From: DATKKG01 sp964475215
GTDB taxonomy: Archaea; Thermoproteota; Nitrososphaeria; Conexivisphaerales; DTJL01
DNA length: 39,604 nt
NCBI GenBank assembly: GCA_964475215.1
Contig: CAYYVT010000062.1
Location: 1 to 39,604 of the forward strand
Direction: 5' to 3'
Shown here: piece by piece, positions 30,643-38,651 of the stretch
How the letters are laid out: each line of letters opens with the position of its first letter
Numbering within the stretch: position 1 is the first letter of the stretch
The notes under the pieces: model-generated
What the model was told of the DNA's origin: nothing
What the model saw: the letters and a program-made list of their open reading frames with translations, nothing else
Databases searched by the model: none
Translations under genes and position numbers: made by a program

Positions 30643-31299
30643 CTACTTGAGGCTCTTGGCCACTTCTCTGGATGTCTGGACCTGAGCTTCGTACCAATAC
30701 TTCTCGTAGTTCAGGGCCCTATCATGGCCCATGCCCATGCTTCCGTCCCTGTCTTCGAAGGCGGTGGTGCAGTCGCTCACCATCACCGGGATGTAACCCC
30801 TGAACCACGCATCGGCCGCGGTGTGCTTGTCGCAGCAGTTAGTGTGTAACCCTGTGATGCAAAGCCTGTCGCCGGGCCTGAACTTTAGGTTCTTGAGTAG
30901 GGAGTCCATTGCCGTCGGGACGCCGCCGTCGTCGGTGAACCCGCTGTACGTGCCCTTCTCCACTTCGAAGAGGAGCTGGCCCTTCTTGATCCGCCCGATG
31001 TCCCTTTTCTTCCATTTCCGTTCAAGCACGTAGAGGCCCATGGTGTAGAGCCCGTCGACTATGGCCGAGCCCTTCGTCCCCTTCATCGAGTGTGGACCCC
31101 ACTTCCTCAGCTCGAAGTCGGTCTTCAGGTGACGATCCGTGACATATATGACGGGAGCCCCTGCGCGTAGAAAGGCCTCCTGAAGCTTTCTGATGCGCGG
31201 TACCAGGGCCATCCCTCCTTCCAGGGCCAAGCCTGGGTTGTAGCTCTTAAGGAGGAAGTCGTTCGTCATATCGACCACCACAAGCGCCTGCTTTGACAT
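30643..31299 (-). CDS. Isochorismatase/nicotinamidase-family cysteine hydrolase
   Basis: A 218-residue alpha/beta hydrolase. The catalytic Asp10 is in LVVVDMTNDF, a Lys in the KKGQLLFEVEKGTYSGF region, and the nucleophilic Cys in LCITGLHTNCCDKHTAADAWFRGY. The double Cys and His pattern resemble nicotinamidase-type enzymes (nicotinamide to nicotinate) more than true isochorismatases, but the substrate is not certain. A GATTTAAGGG box on the minus strand (about 31321-31330) lies about 27 bases before the ATG, so the mRNA is leaderless. It is divergent from the fatty-acid-type fusion gene. Confidence 0.88.
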   Translation of the reverse strand: MSKQALVVVDMTNDFLLKSYNPGLALEGGMALVPRIRKLQEAFLRAGAPVIYVTDRHLKTDFELRKWGPHSMKGTKGSAIVDGLYTMGLYVLERKWKKRDIGRIKKGQLLFEVEKGTYSGFTDDGGVPTAMDSLLKNLKFRPGDRLCITGLHTNCCDKHTAADAWFRGYIPVMVSDCTTAFEDRDGSMGMGHDRALNYEKYWYEAQVQTSREVAKSLK

Positions 31300-31448
31300 A
31301 CGATTGAATATGCCCTTTGGCCCTTAAATCATGTTCGTTCGATTCGTTTCCGCTGTCGAGGCGATGCCGGGGTTCGTAAGCGGAAGTCCCTCTGGCGGCC
31401 AGGCGTCCTTCAAGAACCCTTTTTTAGCCGTCCCTTGCAGGAATCTTC

Positions 31449-33446
31449 GTGTCAACAACAGAGCCCGCAAAGGTGGCAGTGGTCGGAGCCGGGGAAATGG
31501 GTCACGGCATAGCGCAACTTTTTGCCCAGAACGGGTTTGGCGTGAACCTCCATGACAAGTATCCCGAAGCACTTCAGAAGGCAAGGGGCAAGATCGAAGC
31601 GGACCTCAAGAAACAGGTCGAGCGGCAGAGGATGAGTGAAGGAGAGGCTCAGGCCGCTCTTGGGAGGATTACTTTCACGGGGGACTTGGCTGCAGCCGTG
31701 AAGGACGCCGACTTGGTGATCGAGGCAGTGCCGGAGCTCATCGATCTCAAGAAGTCCATCTTCAAGGATATCGACAGCCTGGCTCCAGCCAGATGCATTT
31801 TGGCGTCGAACACGTCCAACATCAGGATATCGGACCTTGCGTCGGCCACCTCCAGGGAGGGCAACTTCGTAGGCCTTCACTTCTTCAACCCTCCGACCAG
31901 GATGAAGCTAGTCGAGGTCATACCGGGCTCCAAGACGGACCCGAAGGTCGTCGCCGAAGCGGTCTCCATATGCAAGAAGCTCGGAAGAACGCCCGTGACG
32001 GTGGCCAAGGATGTCCCGGGCTTCATCGTGAACAGGATAAACGCCGCCGACATCCTCCTCTTCGGGCTCGTCCTCGACAAGGGGATCGCAGCTCCTGAAG
32101 GGGTGGACTCCTATGCGAGGTCTCAGGGGCTGCCCATGGGGCCCTATGAGCTGCTGGATTTCGTCGGAATCGACGTGGCATCCGACTCCCTTGACTATTT
32201 CGCGGGGGCCCTTTCCCCCGAGTATGGCAAGGTCAGGATCTTCAAACAGATGGTCAAAGACAACAAACTGGGGAAGAAATCCGGGGCAGGCTTCTACGAC
32301 TGGTCCTCCGGCAAGGCCCGTCTGGGGAACGCCCCGCCGACGGATAAGCTGAGCATGATGGACCTCTTCTCCATCGAAATCAACGAGGCCATCAGGCTCA
32401 TCGCAGAAGGCGTTGCCACGCCCGACGACATCGACAAGTCCGTAATGCTTGGAATGAACAGGCCCTTCGGCCCCATATCGGTCGCCAAGAGCTTCACCAA
32501 TGCGGAGATCAAGGAGAAGCTCGATGAGCTCGCCGCCAAATACGAGTGCACACTGTTTGCGCCCTGCCAGGTCATCGTCGATGGGAAGCTCCGCGAAGCG
32601 ATCGAAGGGAGGCTGACTTCGGTGGAGGCTCCAAAGGCGCCGACGGCCGCCCCCGGGCTCGCTCCGAAGGAGGAGCGACCCATCTACCTGGAGAGGTTGC
32701 AGGGGAAGGTCGCCCGAGTGGTCCTGAACAGGCCCAAGTACAACACCCTGAACGCAGAGGTCCTGGACGGCCTCGACAACATCCTTGACGAACTCTGGAA
32801 CGACAAGGAAGTGAATGTGCTCCTCATAACAGGACAGGGTGCCACATTCTCCGCCGGAGCCGACCTTTCGCAGTTCTTCGCGACCTCCATGGAATTCATC
32901 GGATTCTCCGTGCGGGGCCAGAGGCTGTTCAGGCGGCTCACCGAGTTCCCCAAGCTGACCATCGCCGTCGTCAAGGGCTATGCACTCGGCGGCGGGTTCG
33001 AATTGGCCATGTCATGCGACCTGAGGATAGCGGCGGAGGACGCCCAGATGGGCCTGACTGAGGTGACCCTCGGCCTGGTCCCCGGCTGGTCAGGCACACA
33101 GAGGCTCACAAAACTGGTGGGCATTTCGAAGGCATCCCAGCTCATCCTGACGGGGGAGAAGATATCAGGGAAGGAGGCATTCGGCCTCGGAATCGTAAAC
33201 CGCCTGGCTCCTCAGGGTGACCCCGACGCCTACGCCGTGGAGGTGGCCACCGGATTGGCAGCGAAGATCGCCCCCGTCGCGGTCGGCTTGGCCAAGAAGC
33301 TGATCAACAAGGGAGGCGAGGTCTCCTCCGACGTCGGCCTAGACATGGAGGCCATGGCCATGGGCATAGTCTTCGGCACGGATGACTTCAAGGAGGGAGT
33401 CTCGGCCTTCTTCCAGAAACGGAAACCAGAATACAAGGGGAAGTGA
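31449..33446 (+). CDS. 3-hydroxyacyl-CoA dehydrogenase / enoyl-CoA hydratase fusion
   Basis: A 665-residue bifunctional enzyme. The NAD-binding domain opens with VAVVGAGEMGHGIAQLFAQNGF. The dehydrogenase part contains SNTSNIRISDLASAT, GLHFFNPPTRMKLVEVI (catalytic His) and DVPGFIVNRI, and continues to about residue 385. After an Ala/Pro linker, the hydratase starts near 405, with FSAGADLSQFF, GYALGGGFELAMSCDLRIA and LTEVTLGLVPGWSGTQRL, which carry both catalytic Glu residues. The same fusion acts as crotonyl-CoA hydratase/3-hydroxybutyryl-CoA dehydrogenase in the archaeal hydroxypropionate-hydroxybutyrate cycle, or in beta-oxidation. GTG 31449 follows a CTTTTTTAG box by about 25 bases and is leaderless. 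The thiolase overlaps its end. Confidence 0.95.
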   Translation: MSTTEPAKVAVVGAGEMGHGIAQLFAQNGFGVNLHDKYPEALQKARGKIEADLKKQVERQRMSEGEAQAALGRITFTGDLAAAVKDADLVIEAVPELIDLKKSIFKDIDSLAPARCILASNTSNIRISDLASATSREGNFVGLHFFNPPTRMKLVEVIPGSKTDPKVVAEAVSICKKLGRTPVTVAKDVPGFIVNRINAADILLFGLVLDKGIAAPEGVDSYARSQGLPMGPYELLDFVGIDVASDSLDYFAGALSPEYGKVRIFKQMVKDNKLGKKSGAGFYDWSSGKARLGNAPPTDKLSMMDLFSIEINEAIRLIAEGVATPDDIDKSVMLGMNRPFGPISVAKSFTNAEIKEKLDELAAKYECTLFAPCQVIVDGKLREAIEGRLTSVEAPKAPTAAPGLAPKEERPIYLERLQGKVARVVLNRPKYNTLNAEVLDGLDNILDELWNDKEVNVLLITGQGATFSAGADLSQFFATSMEFIGFSVRGQRLFRRLTEFPKLTIAVVKGYALGGGFELAMSCDLRIAAEDAQMGLTEVTLGLVPGWSGTQRLTKLVGISKASQLILTGEKISGKEAFGLGIVNRLAPQGDPDAYAVEVATGLAAKIAPVAVGLAKKLINKGGEVSSDVGLDMEAMAMGIVFGTDDFKEGVSAFFQKRKPEYKGK

Positions 33447-34636
33447 CCGCCTTGGAGGAAGCCTACGTAGTCGACTTCCAGAGGACCCCCTTCTCCAAGT
33501 CCAGGCCGTCCGAACCCGAGAAGGACCTCTATAACTCGATAAGGATGGATCAGGCCCTCGGGTCGCTCATAACGAGGGTAGTCGAAAGGACGGGCATTGA
33601 CGGAAAGGAGATAGGCGACGTAATCACCGGCTGCGCCCTGCAGGTCGAAGAGAACTGGCTCTATGGTGGGAGGCACCCGGTCCTCTTGGCCGGTCTCCCG
33701 GTTTCTGTCCCCGGCATGGCCATGGACAGGGCGTGTGCTTCATCCATGAACGCAATCTCTACGGGATCTTTCGAGATCATGACGGGCCATTCCGACGTCG
33801 TCCTGGCGGGGGGAATGGAGCACATGACCCACGTGCCCATGTCGAACAACCCCCACATGATGGTGAACTCCAGGCTCCTCCTCAGGCCCGAATACATGAA
33901 GTATCAGATGAATGCAGGCTACGTGATGGGGCTCACTGCTGAAAAGCTCGCAGGGGAGAGCGGCATCTCGCGGGCCGCCATGGATGAGTTCTCCGTGGAG
34001 TCGCACCGGAAGGCCGCTTCTTCGCTCGAGGCAGGGTGGTTCAAGGGCGAGCTCATGCCCATGAAGGTTGAGCAGGGGGGACGCGGGATTACTGTGGAAG
34101 AGGATCAGAGCATCAGGAAGGACACCAGCCTTGAGCAGCTTGCGAAGCTTCCCTCCGTCTTCAAGGAGGGGGGGACGATCACCGCAGGCAATTCATCTCC
34201 GCTTAACGCTGGCGCGTCCCTTGTGGCGCTTATGTCGGGAGCCAAGGTCAAGGAGCACGGCGCTCGGCCCCTGGCAAGGATCATGTCCTTTGGGTGGGAG
34301 GGGGTCGAGCCGAGCCTCATGGGCAAAGGGCCCGTTCCGTCTAGCCTGAAGGCCCTGTCAAAGGCCGGGCTCAAGCCCGAAGACGTGGACCTTTGGGAGA
34401 TCAACGAAGCCTTTGCCGTGGTCGTCCTCTATGCCATAAGGGAGCTGGCCATAGATCCGCAGCGAGTGAACGTGCATGGAGGGGCCATAGCCATCGGCCA
34501 TCCCCTCGGCGCTACCGGGGCACGAATAGTCGGAACCCTGGCCCGAGAGCTGCAGGAGAGCGGCAAGCGGTACGGTGTGGCGACGCTTTGCGTCGGGGGA
34601 GGGCAGGGCTTCGCCACGGTCCTCGAGAGGGCATGA
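33443..34636 (+). CDS. Thiolase (acetyl-CoA C-acyltransferase)
   Basis: A 397-residue thiolase that joins or cleaves acetyl-CoA and acyl-CoA. Catalytic residues are visible: Cys98 in MDRACASSMNA, the NEAFAVV segment, His in GGAIAIGHPLGATGAR, and the second Cys in LCVGGGQG. Complete family length. The start GTG at 33443 overlaps the stop of the fusion gene (GTGA), so the two are translationally coupled. Together they would interconvert 3-hydroxyacyl-CoA or crotonyl-CoA and acetyl-CoA, consistent with either beta-oxidation or the last steps of the hydroxypropionate-hydroxybutyrate cycle. Confidence 0.95.
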   Translation: MTALEEAYVVDFQRTPFSKSRPSEPEKDLYNSIRMDQALGSLITRVVERTGIDGKEIGDVITGCALQVEENWLYGGRHPVLLAGLPVSVPGMAMDRACASSMNAISTGSFEIMTGHSDVVLAGGMEHMTHVPMSNNPHMMVNSRLLLRPEYMKYQMNAGYVMGLTAEKLAGESGISRAAMDEFSVESHRKAASSLEAGWFKGELMPMKVEQGGRGITVEEDQSIRKDTSLEQLAKLPSVFKEGGTITAGNSSPLNAGASLVALMSGAKVKEHGARPLARIMSFGWEGVEPSLMGKGPVPSSLKALSKAGLKPEDVDLWEINEAFAVVVLYAIRELAIDPQRVNVHGGAIAIGHPLGATGARIVGTLARELQESGKRYGVATLCVGGGQGFATVLERA

Positions 34637-34690
34637 TAGGGCCGAATTGGCCAACAATCGTTAAATGCTGATGCTCCAGCTGCAGCCCCA

Positions 34691-35296
34691 ATGAAGATTG
34701 CCGTAATAGGCGCAGGAAACGTCGGGAAGGCTCTCGCCTCCCGCTGGAAGGAATCAGGGCACCAAGTAATCGTGGGCGTAAGGGCTCCCGGCGATCGGAA
34801 GTACAATTCCCTCAGGGCGGCGGGTCTCACGCTTTCCTCGGTTCCCGACGCCGTGGGTCCCTCGGAAGTGGTCGTCCTCGCCATCCCATTCGCAGCTGCC
34901 AAAGATGTGGTCAAAGGGCTGGGGGACACTGGCAGTAGAGTCCTCGTGGACTGCACAAACGCATTGGAAGGCCCTGCCGGATTCAGCTCCACAGCGGAGG
35001 CCATCAGATCCTGGTCGGGGAGCACCAAGGTGATCAAGGCCTTCAACACCACCGGGGCCGGGAACATGAGGAACCCGAAGTACGGCGACCTCAAGGCAGA
35101 CATGTTCATCTGTGGCGACGATCGGAAGGCAAAGGAGTCGGTGATCCAGCTCGCCAGGGACATTGGCTTCGATGCCGTCGACGTGGGTGGCCTCGACAAG
35201 GCGAGGTTGCTGGACAGCCTCGCCATGCTCTGGATCGACCTTGCATTCGATAAGAAGCTAGGCCGGGACATAGCTTGGAAGCTCCTGCGAAGGTAG
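34691..35296 (+). CDS. F420:NADP oxidoreductase-like NAD(P)-binding protein
   Basis: A 201-residue Rossmann protein. IAVIGAGNVGKALASRWKESGHQVIVGVR gives the GxGxxG nucleotide-binding motif with an Arg likely to favour NADP. SEVVVLAIPF, DCTNAL, KVIKAFNTTGAGNM and the C-terminal GGLDKARLLDSLAMLWIDLAF are typical of the NpdG/F420-dependent NADP reductase-like group (also called Dinucleotide-binding YrrL-like). F420 use is not proven. A CGTTAAATGC box (about 34658-34667) lies about 28 bases before ATG 34691. It is a single gene after the thiolase. Confidence 0.85.
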   Translation: MKIAVIGAGNVGKALASRWKESGHQVIVGVRAPGDRKYNSLRAAGLTLSSVPDAVGPSEVVVLAIPFAAAKDVVKGLGDTGSRVLVDCTNALEGPAGFSSTAEAIRSWSGSTKVIKAFNTTGAGNMRNPKYGDLKADMFICGDDRKAKESVIQLARDIGFDAVDVGGLDKARLLDSLAMLWIDLAFDKKLGRDIAWKLLRR

Positions 35297-35401
35297 ACCT
35301 ACCCGATCACCTCTTCGTAGCGGCTCCGACCTGCCCTCAGGGGGCGCAGCAATGTCTAGCTGAGATAGTGCAATGCTATGGAGAGGGCCTTCGGTGGTGT
35401 C

Positions 35402-35605
35402 TTAGCTCATGACTGCAACCATGCGCTCTTCCTTCTCCAAGGCCTCCACGTACCCCTTTGCGTCCGACAGGGTCCCTATCTTGACCGGAGCCGTTGAAGT
35501 CCCTACGCCAAGGTCTTCAAGCCAGACGGATCCGGAAGAGTCTTGAAACATCCTCATCTTGCAGAAGGAGAGAGCCTCCAGCCGACTGTTCAGCTCCTGG
35601 AGCAT
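35402..35605 (-). CDS. WLED-type mini-protein, paralogue 1
   Basis: A 67-residue protein: LNSRLEALSFCKMRMFQDSSGSVWLEDLG, then PVKIGTLSDAKGYVEALEKEERM. It aligns along its length with the protein at 36811-37020 (LNxRL, R-hydrophobic, WLED, K-x-GT or LGT, xDA, LE). I know no named family. Conserved Trp and acidic residues suggest a small folded domain. A GCTTATTAAC box on the minus strand (about 35627-35637) precedes ATG 35605 by about 26 bases, so it is leaderless. Confidence 0.65.
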   Translation of the reverse strand: MLQELNSRLEALSFCKMRMFQDSSGSVWLEDLGVGTSTAPVKIGTLSDAKGYVEALEKEERMVAVMS

Positions 35606-35736
35606 GTTGTCCCAACTCTAGCTCGAGTGGTTAATAAGCGCCGTAGCCCAAGAGTCCTCCATACGACAGGAGACGTGGCCTCGAACGTACTTCTTGGCCG
35701 TTCTACCTACTTCTATGGACTTCTGTCCTAGGAGTT

Positions 35737-35976
35737 TCATTCCGTCTTGCCGGCAAGGTAACTGCAGTAGTTGTAGTTAATGGGGCCGGACTTGGTCAGC
35801 TCGCATGGGAAGTACGAGCATTCGAAGCACAGCCTCACCCCTTTTTCAAAGGCGCAAGTCGATATCTTGCAGAAGGGGTTCTGCTTCGGGACGCAGCCCT
35901 GTGGGCCGTTGGGGCAGACCCCCTTGACCATCATTGGGCAGACCTCACAGGCGATTCCGCACACTCCGACCTTCAT
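35737..35976 (-). CDS. Cys-rich DUF3795-like protein
   Basis: A 79-residue protein with ten cysteines arranged in pairs: MKVGVCGIACEVCPMM, GVCPNGPQGC, PFCKISTCAFEKGVRLCFECSYFPCELT. The beginning and the 'C.eC..fPC' end match the DUF3795 group of small zinc or iron-sulfur-binding proteins of unknown role. The frame extends to ATG 35997, but a CCTTATACTT box (36008-36017) would start the transcript near 35986, selecting ATG 35976. It is monocistronic and convergent with nothing obvious; the deoC gene is divergent. Confidence 0.75.
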   Translation of the reverse strand: MKVGVCGIACEVCPMMVKGVCPNGPQGCVPKQNPFCKISTCAFEKGVRLCFECSYFPCELTKSGPINYNYCSYLAGKTE

Positions 35977-36102
35977 CGTTCGATCAATAGTAACCATGGG
36001 CCCGCGAAGTATAAGGGGTTTATGTCGCGGCAGGGAATCTCCAGTTGCGAAGGGCTGAGATGACAGGAAGCGTTTTGAACGACGGGCGCCCCCGGTTCTG
36101 AT

Positions 36103-36801
36103 ATGGAAAAGGCCACCGACTGGACGCCCGAAAGCGCCGCCGCTATCATCGACCAGTCCCTGCTCAGGCCTAACGCAACGGAAGAAGAGATGATCGACTT
36201 CTGCGAGACGGCCATCAGGTACAAGTTCTGCACGGTGACCATAAACCCCTCCTACGTCGCCACAGCTTGGGAGAAGGTCAAGGGATCGTCCGTCAAGGTC
36301 TGCTCTGTCGTCTCCTTCCCCTTCGGCCTTTCGATGACGGACGCCAAGGTCGCGGAGGCCCGGGGGGCCGTCAGGGACGGGGCGGAGGAGGTGGATATGG
36401 TGGCGAACATCGGTGCAGAGAAATCACACCGCTTTGATTTCGTTTTCCAGGACGCCAAGGCCGTGGTCGACGCTGTCAGGAAGATGAACGACCAGGTGCT
36501 TGTGAAGGCTATAATCGAGACATGCTACCTGACCGACGAAGAGAAGGAGTCCGCGTCGAACGCCCTAGTGAGGGCCGGGGTCGATTTCGTTAAGACGTCG
36601 ACGGGCTATGGCAGCGGAGGAGCAACGGTGCACGACGTCGCCCTTATACGCAGGGTCGTGGGCCCGAGAATAGGTGTAAAGGCGTCGGGCGGCATCGGGG
36701 ATGTCCGGAGCTTCTCCTCGATGGCAGCAGCCGGTGCGAACAGGATAGGAACTAGCCACGGCGTCGAGATAGTCAGAGAGCTCAGGGCTCGCGCGGTCTA
36801 G
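36103..36801 (+). CDS. deoC: Deoxyribose-phosphate aldolase
   Basis: DeoC converts 2-deoxyribose-5-phosphate to acetaldehyde and glyceraldehyde-3-phosphate. It is a class I aldolase with a TIM barrel of 232 residues. The catalytic Asp lies in GAEEVDMVANIG, the Schiff-base Lys in GVDFVKTSTGYGSGGATV and the proton-relay Lys in RIGVKASGGIGDV. Near the N-terminus IIDQSLLRPNAT matches 'iDhTlLkp.aT'. The start is ATG 36103. No strong TATA-like box was found. It sits in a group of small metabolic genes, next to the macrodomain protein, possibly serving nucleoside/ADP-ribose salvage. Confidence 0.94.
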   Translation: MEKATDWTPESAAAIIDQSLLRPNATEEEMIDFCETAIRYKFCTVTINPSYVATAWEKVKGSSVKVCSVVSFPFGLSMTDAKVAEARGAVRDGAEEVDMVANIGAEKSHRFDFVFQDAKAVVDAVRKMNDQVLVKAIIETCYLTDEEKESASNALVRAGVDFVKTSTGYGSGGATVHDVALIRRVVGPRIGVKASGGIGDVRSFSSMAAAGANRIGTSHGVEIVRELRARAV

Positions 36802-36810
36802 GCCGATATT

Positions 36811-37020
36811 TCAGCGGGTGCTCCTCCGGCTGAAGTCAGAACCTCGGCCCGTGATCTCTAGTTTCGAGATGAACCTTTCTGCGTCCATGACAGTTCCCAA
36901 CCTCTTCATCTTCGTGCTTGGCTTGGAAACGTCCTCTAGCCATATCGTCTCATAGTCGTCCTCGCAGAGCCTGAAACCTGTGGAGATCCTCCTCAGCCGT
37001 TCGTTCAGGGAGATGAGCAT
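36811..37020 (-). CDS. WLED-type mini-protein, paralogue 2
   Basis: A 69-residue protein: MLISLNERLRRISTGFRLCEDDYETIWLEDVSKPSTKMKRLGTVMDAERFISKLE, then a basic tail. It is a clear paralogue of the protein at 35402-35605. Its frame is open to ATG 37047, but that codon lies inside the TATA-like box (CTTATATG at about 37045-37052). The alignment with the paralogue, which begins MLQELNSRL, also puts the start at ATG 37020. It ends ten bases after the convergent deoC stop. Confidence 0.65.
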   Translation of the reverse strand: MLISLNERLRRISTGFRLCEDDYETIWLEDVSKPSTKMKRLGTVMDAERFISKLEITGRGSDFSRRSTR

Positions 37021-37041
37021 GAAAGAAGTTAATCGCTTGGG

Positions 37042-37053
37042 GGGCATATAAGC
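37042..37053. promoter_or_regulatory. Bidirectional TATA box between WLED paralogue 2 and the macrodomain gene
   Basis: GGCATATAAGCA reads as a TATA-like box on both strands (TATAAG plus; TTATATG minus). The minus start predicted from it fits ATG 37020. On the plus strand it would give a leader of about 87 bases before ATG 37161. Confidence 0.4.
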
Positions 37054-37160
37054 ATCGCCGATTGCCTCATAACTATACGTCTAAAGACGGTCTCCCGGAA
37101 GGCAATCTCCCGCCTTGCTCACTTCGGCAGTCATCTTTGATAGGCGGTGATGCCCAAGAT

Positions 37161-37733
37161 ATGGACGCATTGGAGCGGGCAGTCGGCGACGCCGTTGTCA
37201 AGGTCGTCCTAGGTGACATCACTGATCAGGACTGCGACGTTCTGGTAAATGCGGCCAACTCCAGCCTCCTCGGTGGAGGTGGGGTCGACGGCGCCATCCA
37301 CCGACGCGGCGGTCCGAGGATACTGGAGGAATGCAAGGTGATCAGGGCCACTTCATGCCCCAACGGGCTCCCGACCGGAGAGGTCGCCGTCACCTCCGGA
37401 GGCAACATGAAGGCCCTCCACGTCATCCACACCGTCGGGCCGATCTGGAAGGGAGGCGGTTCCAGGGAAAGCGAGCTCCTTTCCATGGCCTACAGAAACT
37501 CGCTGGACAAGGCGGAGTCGCTTGGAGCCCGTTCGATCGCATTCCCTGCGATATCCACCGGTGCCTACGGTTACCCCGTCGACAAGGCATGCTGGGTTGC
37601 CATGGAGGCTGTCCTGGACTTCCTCCTAAAGGGCAACAGGACGCTTAAGGAAATCAGGTTCGTCCTGTTCAGCGAAAGCGACTATCGGGTTTACGAGGAT
37701 GCGCTGGAAAGGCTCAAGATGCCCGTGATGTAG
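37161..37733 (+). CDS. Macrodomain (ADP-ribose-binding) protein
   Basis: Macrodomains bind or hydrolyse ADP-ribose and O-acetyl-ADP-ribose. The 190-residue protein has VVLGDITDQDCDVLVNAANSSLLGGGGVDGAIHRRGG, CPTGEV-like NGLPTGEVAVTSGG, LHVIHTVGPIW, and SIAFPAISTGAYGYPVDKAC, all core motifs of the MacroD/YmdB type. The frame is open to TTG 37062, but the added 33 residues are not part of the family and lie before the TATA-based transcript start. ATG 37161, with GGTGA upstream, is preferred. Location after deoC suggests ADP-ribose or nucleoside metabolism. Confidence 0.92.
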   Translation: MDALERAVGDAVVKVVLGDITDQDCDVLVNAANSSLLGGGGVDGAIHRRGGPRILEECKVIRATSCPNGLPTGEVAVTSGGNMKALHVIHTVGPIWKGGGSRESELLSMAYRNSLDKAESLGARSIAFPAISTGAYGYPVDKACWVAMEAVLDFLLKGNRTLKEIRFVLFSESDYRVYEDALERLKMPVM

Positions 37734-37769
37734 CGTTTCATTGTCTATAGCGGAATGTTCAAATAGGTA

Positions 37770-37799
37770 TATCGGAATACCGATATCGGTAAACCGATA
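37770..37799. promoter_or_regulatory. Two overlapping 16-bp operators of the SHOCT/PadR pair
   Basis: TATCGG-AATA-CCGATA (37770-37785) and TATCGG-TAAA-CCGATA (37784-37799) are perfect dyads sharing two bases, 14 bp apart, on about the same face of the helix or slightly rotated. They cover the likely TATA-like box (GTATAT near 37768) and reach the first base of ATG 37799. The PadR-like regulator two genes downstream is the natural candidate binder. Confidence 0.7.
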
Positions 37800-38164
37800 T
37801 GAAAACCGCCTTCTCTGCACAGCGACGGGGTCAAACTTGGCCCTTCATCGCCCTAGGCGTTGTCCTAGTGCTAATCGGAATCGCCCTCTTCAGCGGCCTC
37901 TACCTATTTCCCCGATTTGCCGCTCCTTATGGATACTACTTCCCCTTCTTCCCGTTCGGATTCCTGTGGATAATCATCGGGTTCTTCCTCTTCTTCGGCC
38001 TGCTCAGGTTCATCTTCTGGCCATGGGGATGGGGAGGCCATAGGCGCAGGTACGGGTACGGGTACGATGACTCCTACCGGATTCTGAGGGAGAGGTACGC
38101 CAGGGGCGAGATAACAAAGGACCAGCTCGACCAGATGACGCGGGACCTCGACCAGCACAGGTGA
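37799..38164 (+). CDS. Membrane protein with C-terminal SHOCT domain
   Basis: A 121-residue protein with two membrane spans (WPFIALGVVLVLIGIALFSGLYLF and FLWIIIGFFLFFGLLRFIF), a Tyr/Gly/Arg linker (GHRRRYGYGYDDS) and a C-terminal SHOCT motif (YRILRERYARGEITKDQLDQMTRDL), a short helical hairpin thought to mediate protein-protein contacts. Start is ATG 37799, inside the operator, so the mRNA is leaderless. It is followed by the PadR-like gene nine bases later. Probably a stress-responsive envelope protein under its own repressor. Confidence 0.8.
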   Translation: MKTAFSAQRRGQTWPFIALGVVLVLIGIALFSGLYLFPRFAAPYGYYFPFFPFGFLWIIIGFFLFFGLLRFIFWPWGWGGHRRRYGYGYDDSYRILRERYARGEITKDQLDQMTRDLDQHR

Positions 38165-38173
38165 CTTGGCGAG

Positions 38174-38596
38174 TTGTGGGCGACGGGATGGGGACCGCAC
38201 AGGCGGAGGGGCCTTCGCATTTGGGTGCTCTCTATGCTTTCGAGCTCGCCGAAGAATGGCGCGGAGATAATGGACGAAATCGAATCCATGAGCCTAGGCT
38301 GGTGGCGACCCTCCCCTGGATCGGTATATCCCCTCCTCGACGAAATGACGAAGGAGGGTCTTATCTCCAAGAACGCCGACGGTCGCTACGAAATCACTGA
38401 CAAGGGCAGGGAGGACCTCGACTGGCCGTTCAACGCTCCTTCGAGGCACGCCACTTCACTAGAGGGGATGCTCAACGAAATGAGTGGTAACCTGTCGTAT
38501 CTGGAAGACCTCGCCAAATCGAACCATGCCAAGCTCGAACCACACATGGACAGGCTGAGGAACCTGTCGGATAGGCTGAGCGAGCTCGTGAAGTGA
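38174..38596 (+). CDS. PadR-family transcriptional regulator
   Basis: A 140-residue protein. RRRGLRIWVLSMLSSSPKNGAEIMDEIESMSLGWWRPSPGSVYPLLDEMTKEGLISKNADGRYEITDKGREDL is a PadR winged helix (the 'sp.siYplL..Le..Glv' recognition segment). A helical dimerisation tail follows (LEGMLNEMSGNLSYLEDLAKS, and LEPHMDRLRNLSDRLSELV). TTG 38174 is the start. It is co-transcribed with the SHOCT protein and probably represses the pair through the tandem dyads at 37770-37799. Confidence 0.9.
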   Translation: MWATGWGPHRRRGLRIWVLSMLSSSPKNGAEIMDEIESMSLGWWRPSPGSVYPLLDEMTKEGLISKNADGRYEITDKGREDLDWPFNAPSRHATSLEGMLNEMSGNLSYLEDLAKSNHAKLEPHMDRLRNLSDRLSELVK

Positions 38597-38651
38597 GCGT
38601 CGCAGGGAAACAGTCAACACCTAAATTCACCATTTTCGTTGAGCGCCATCG

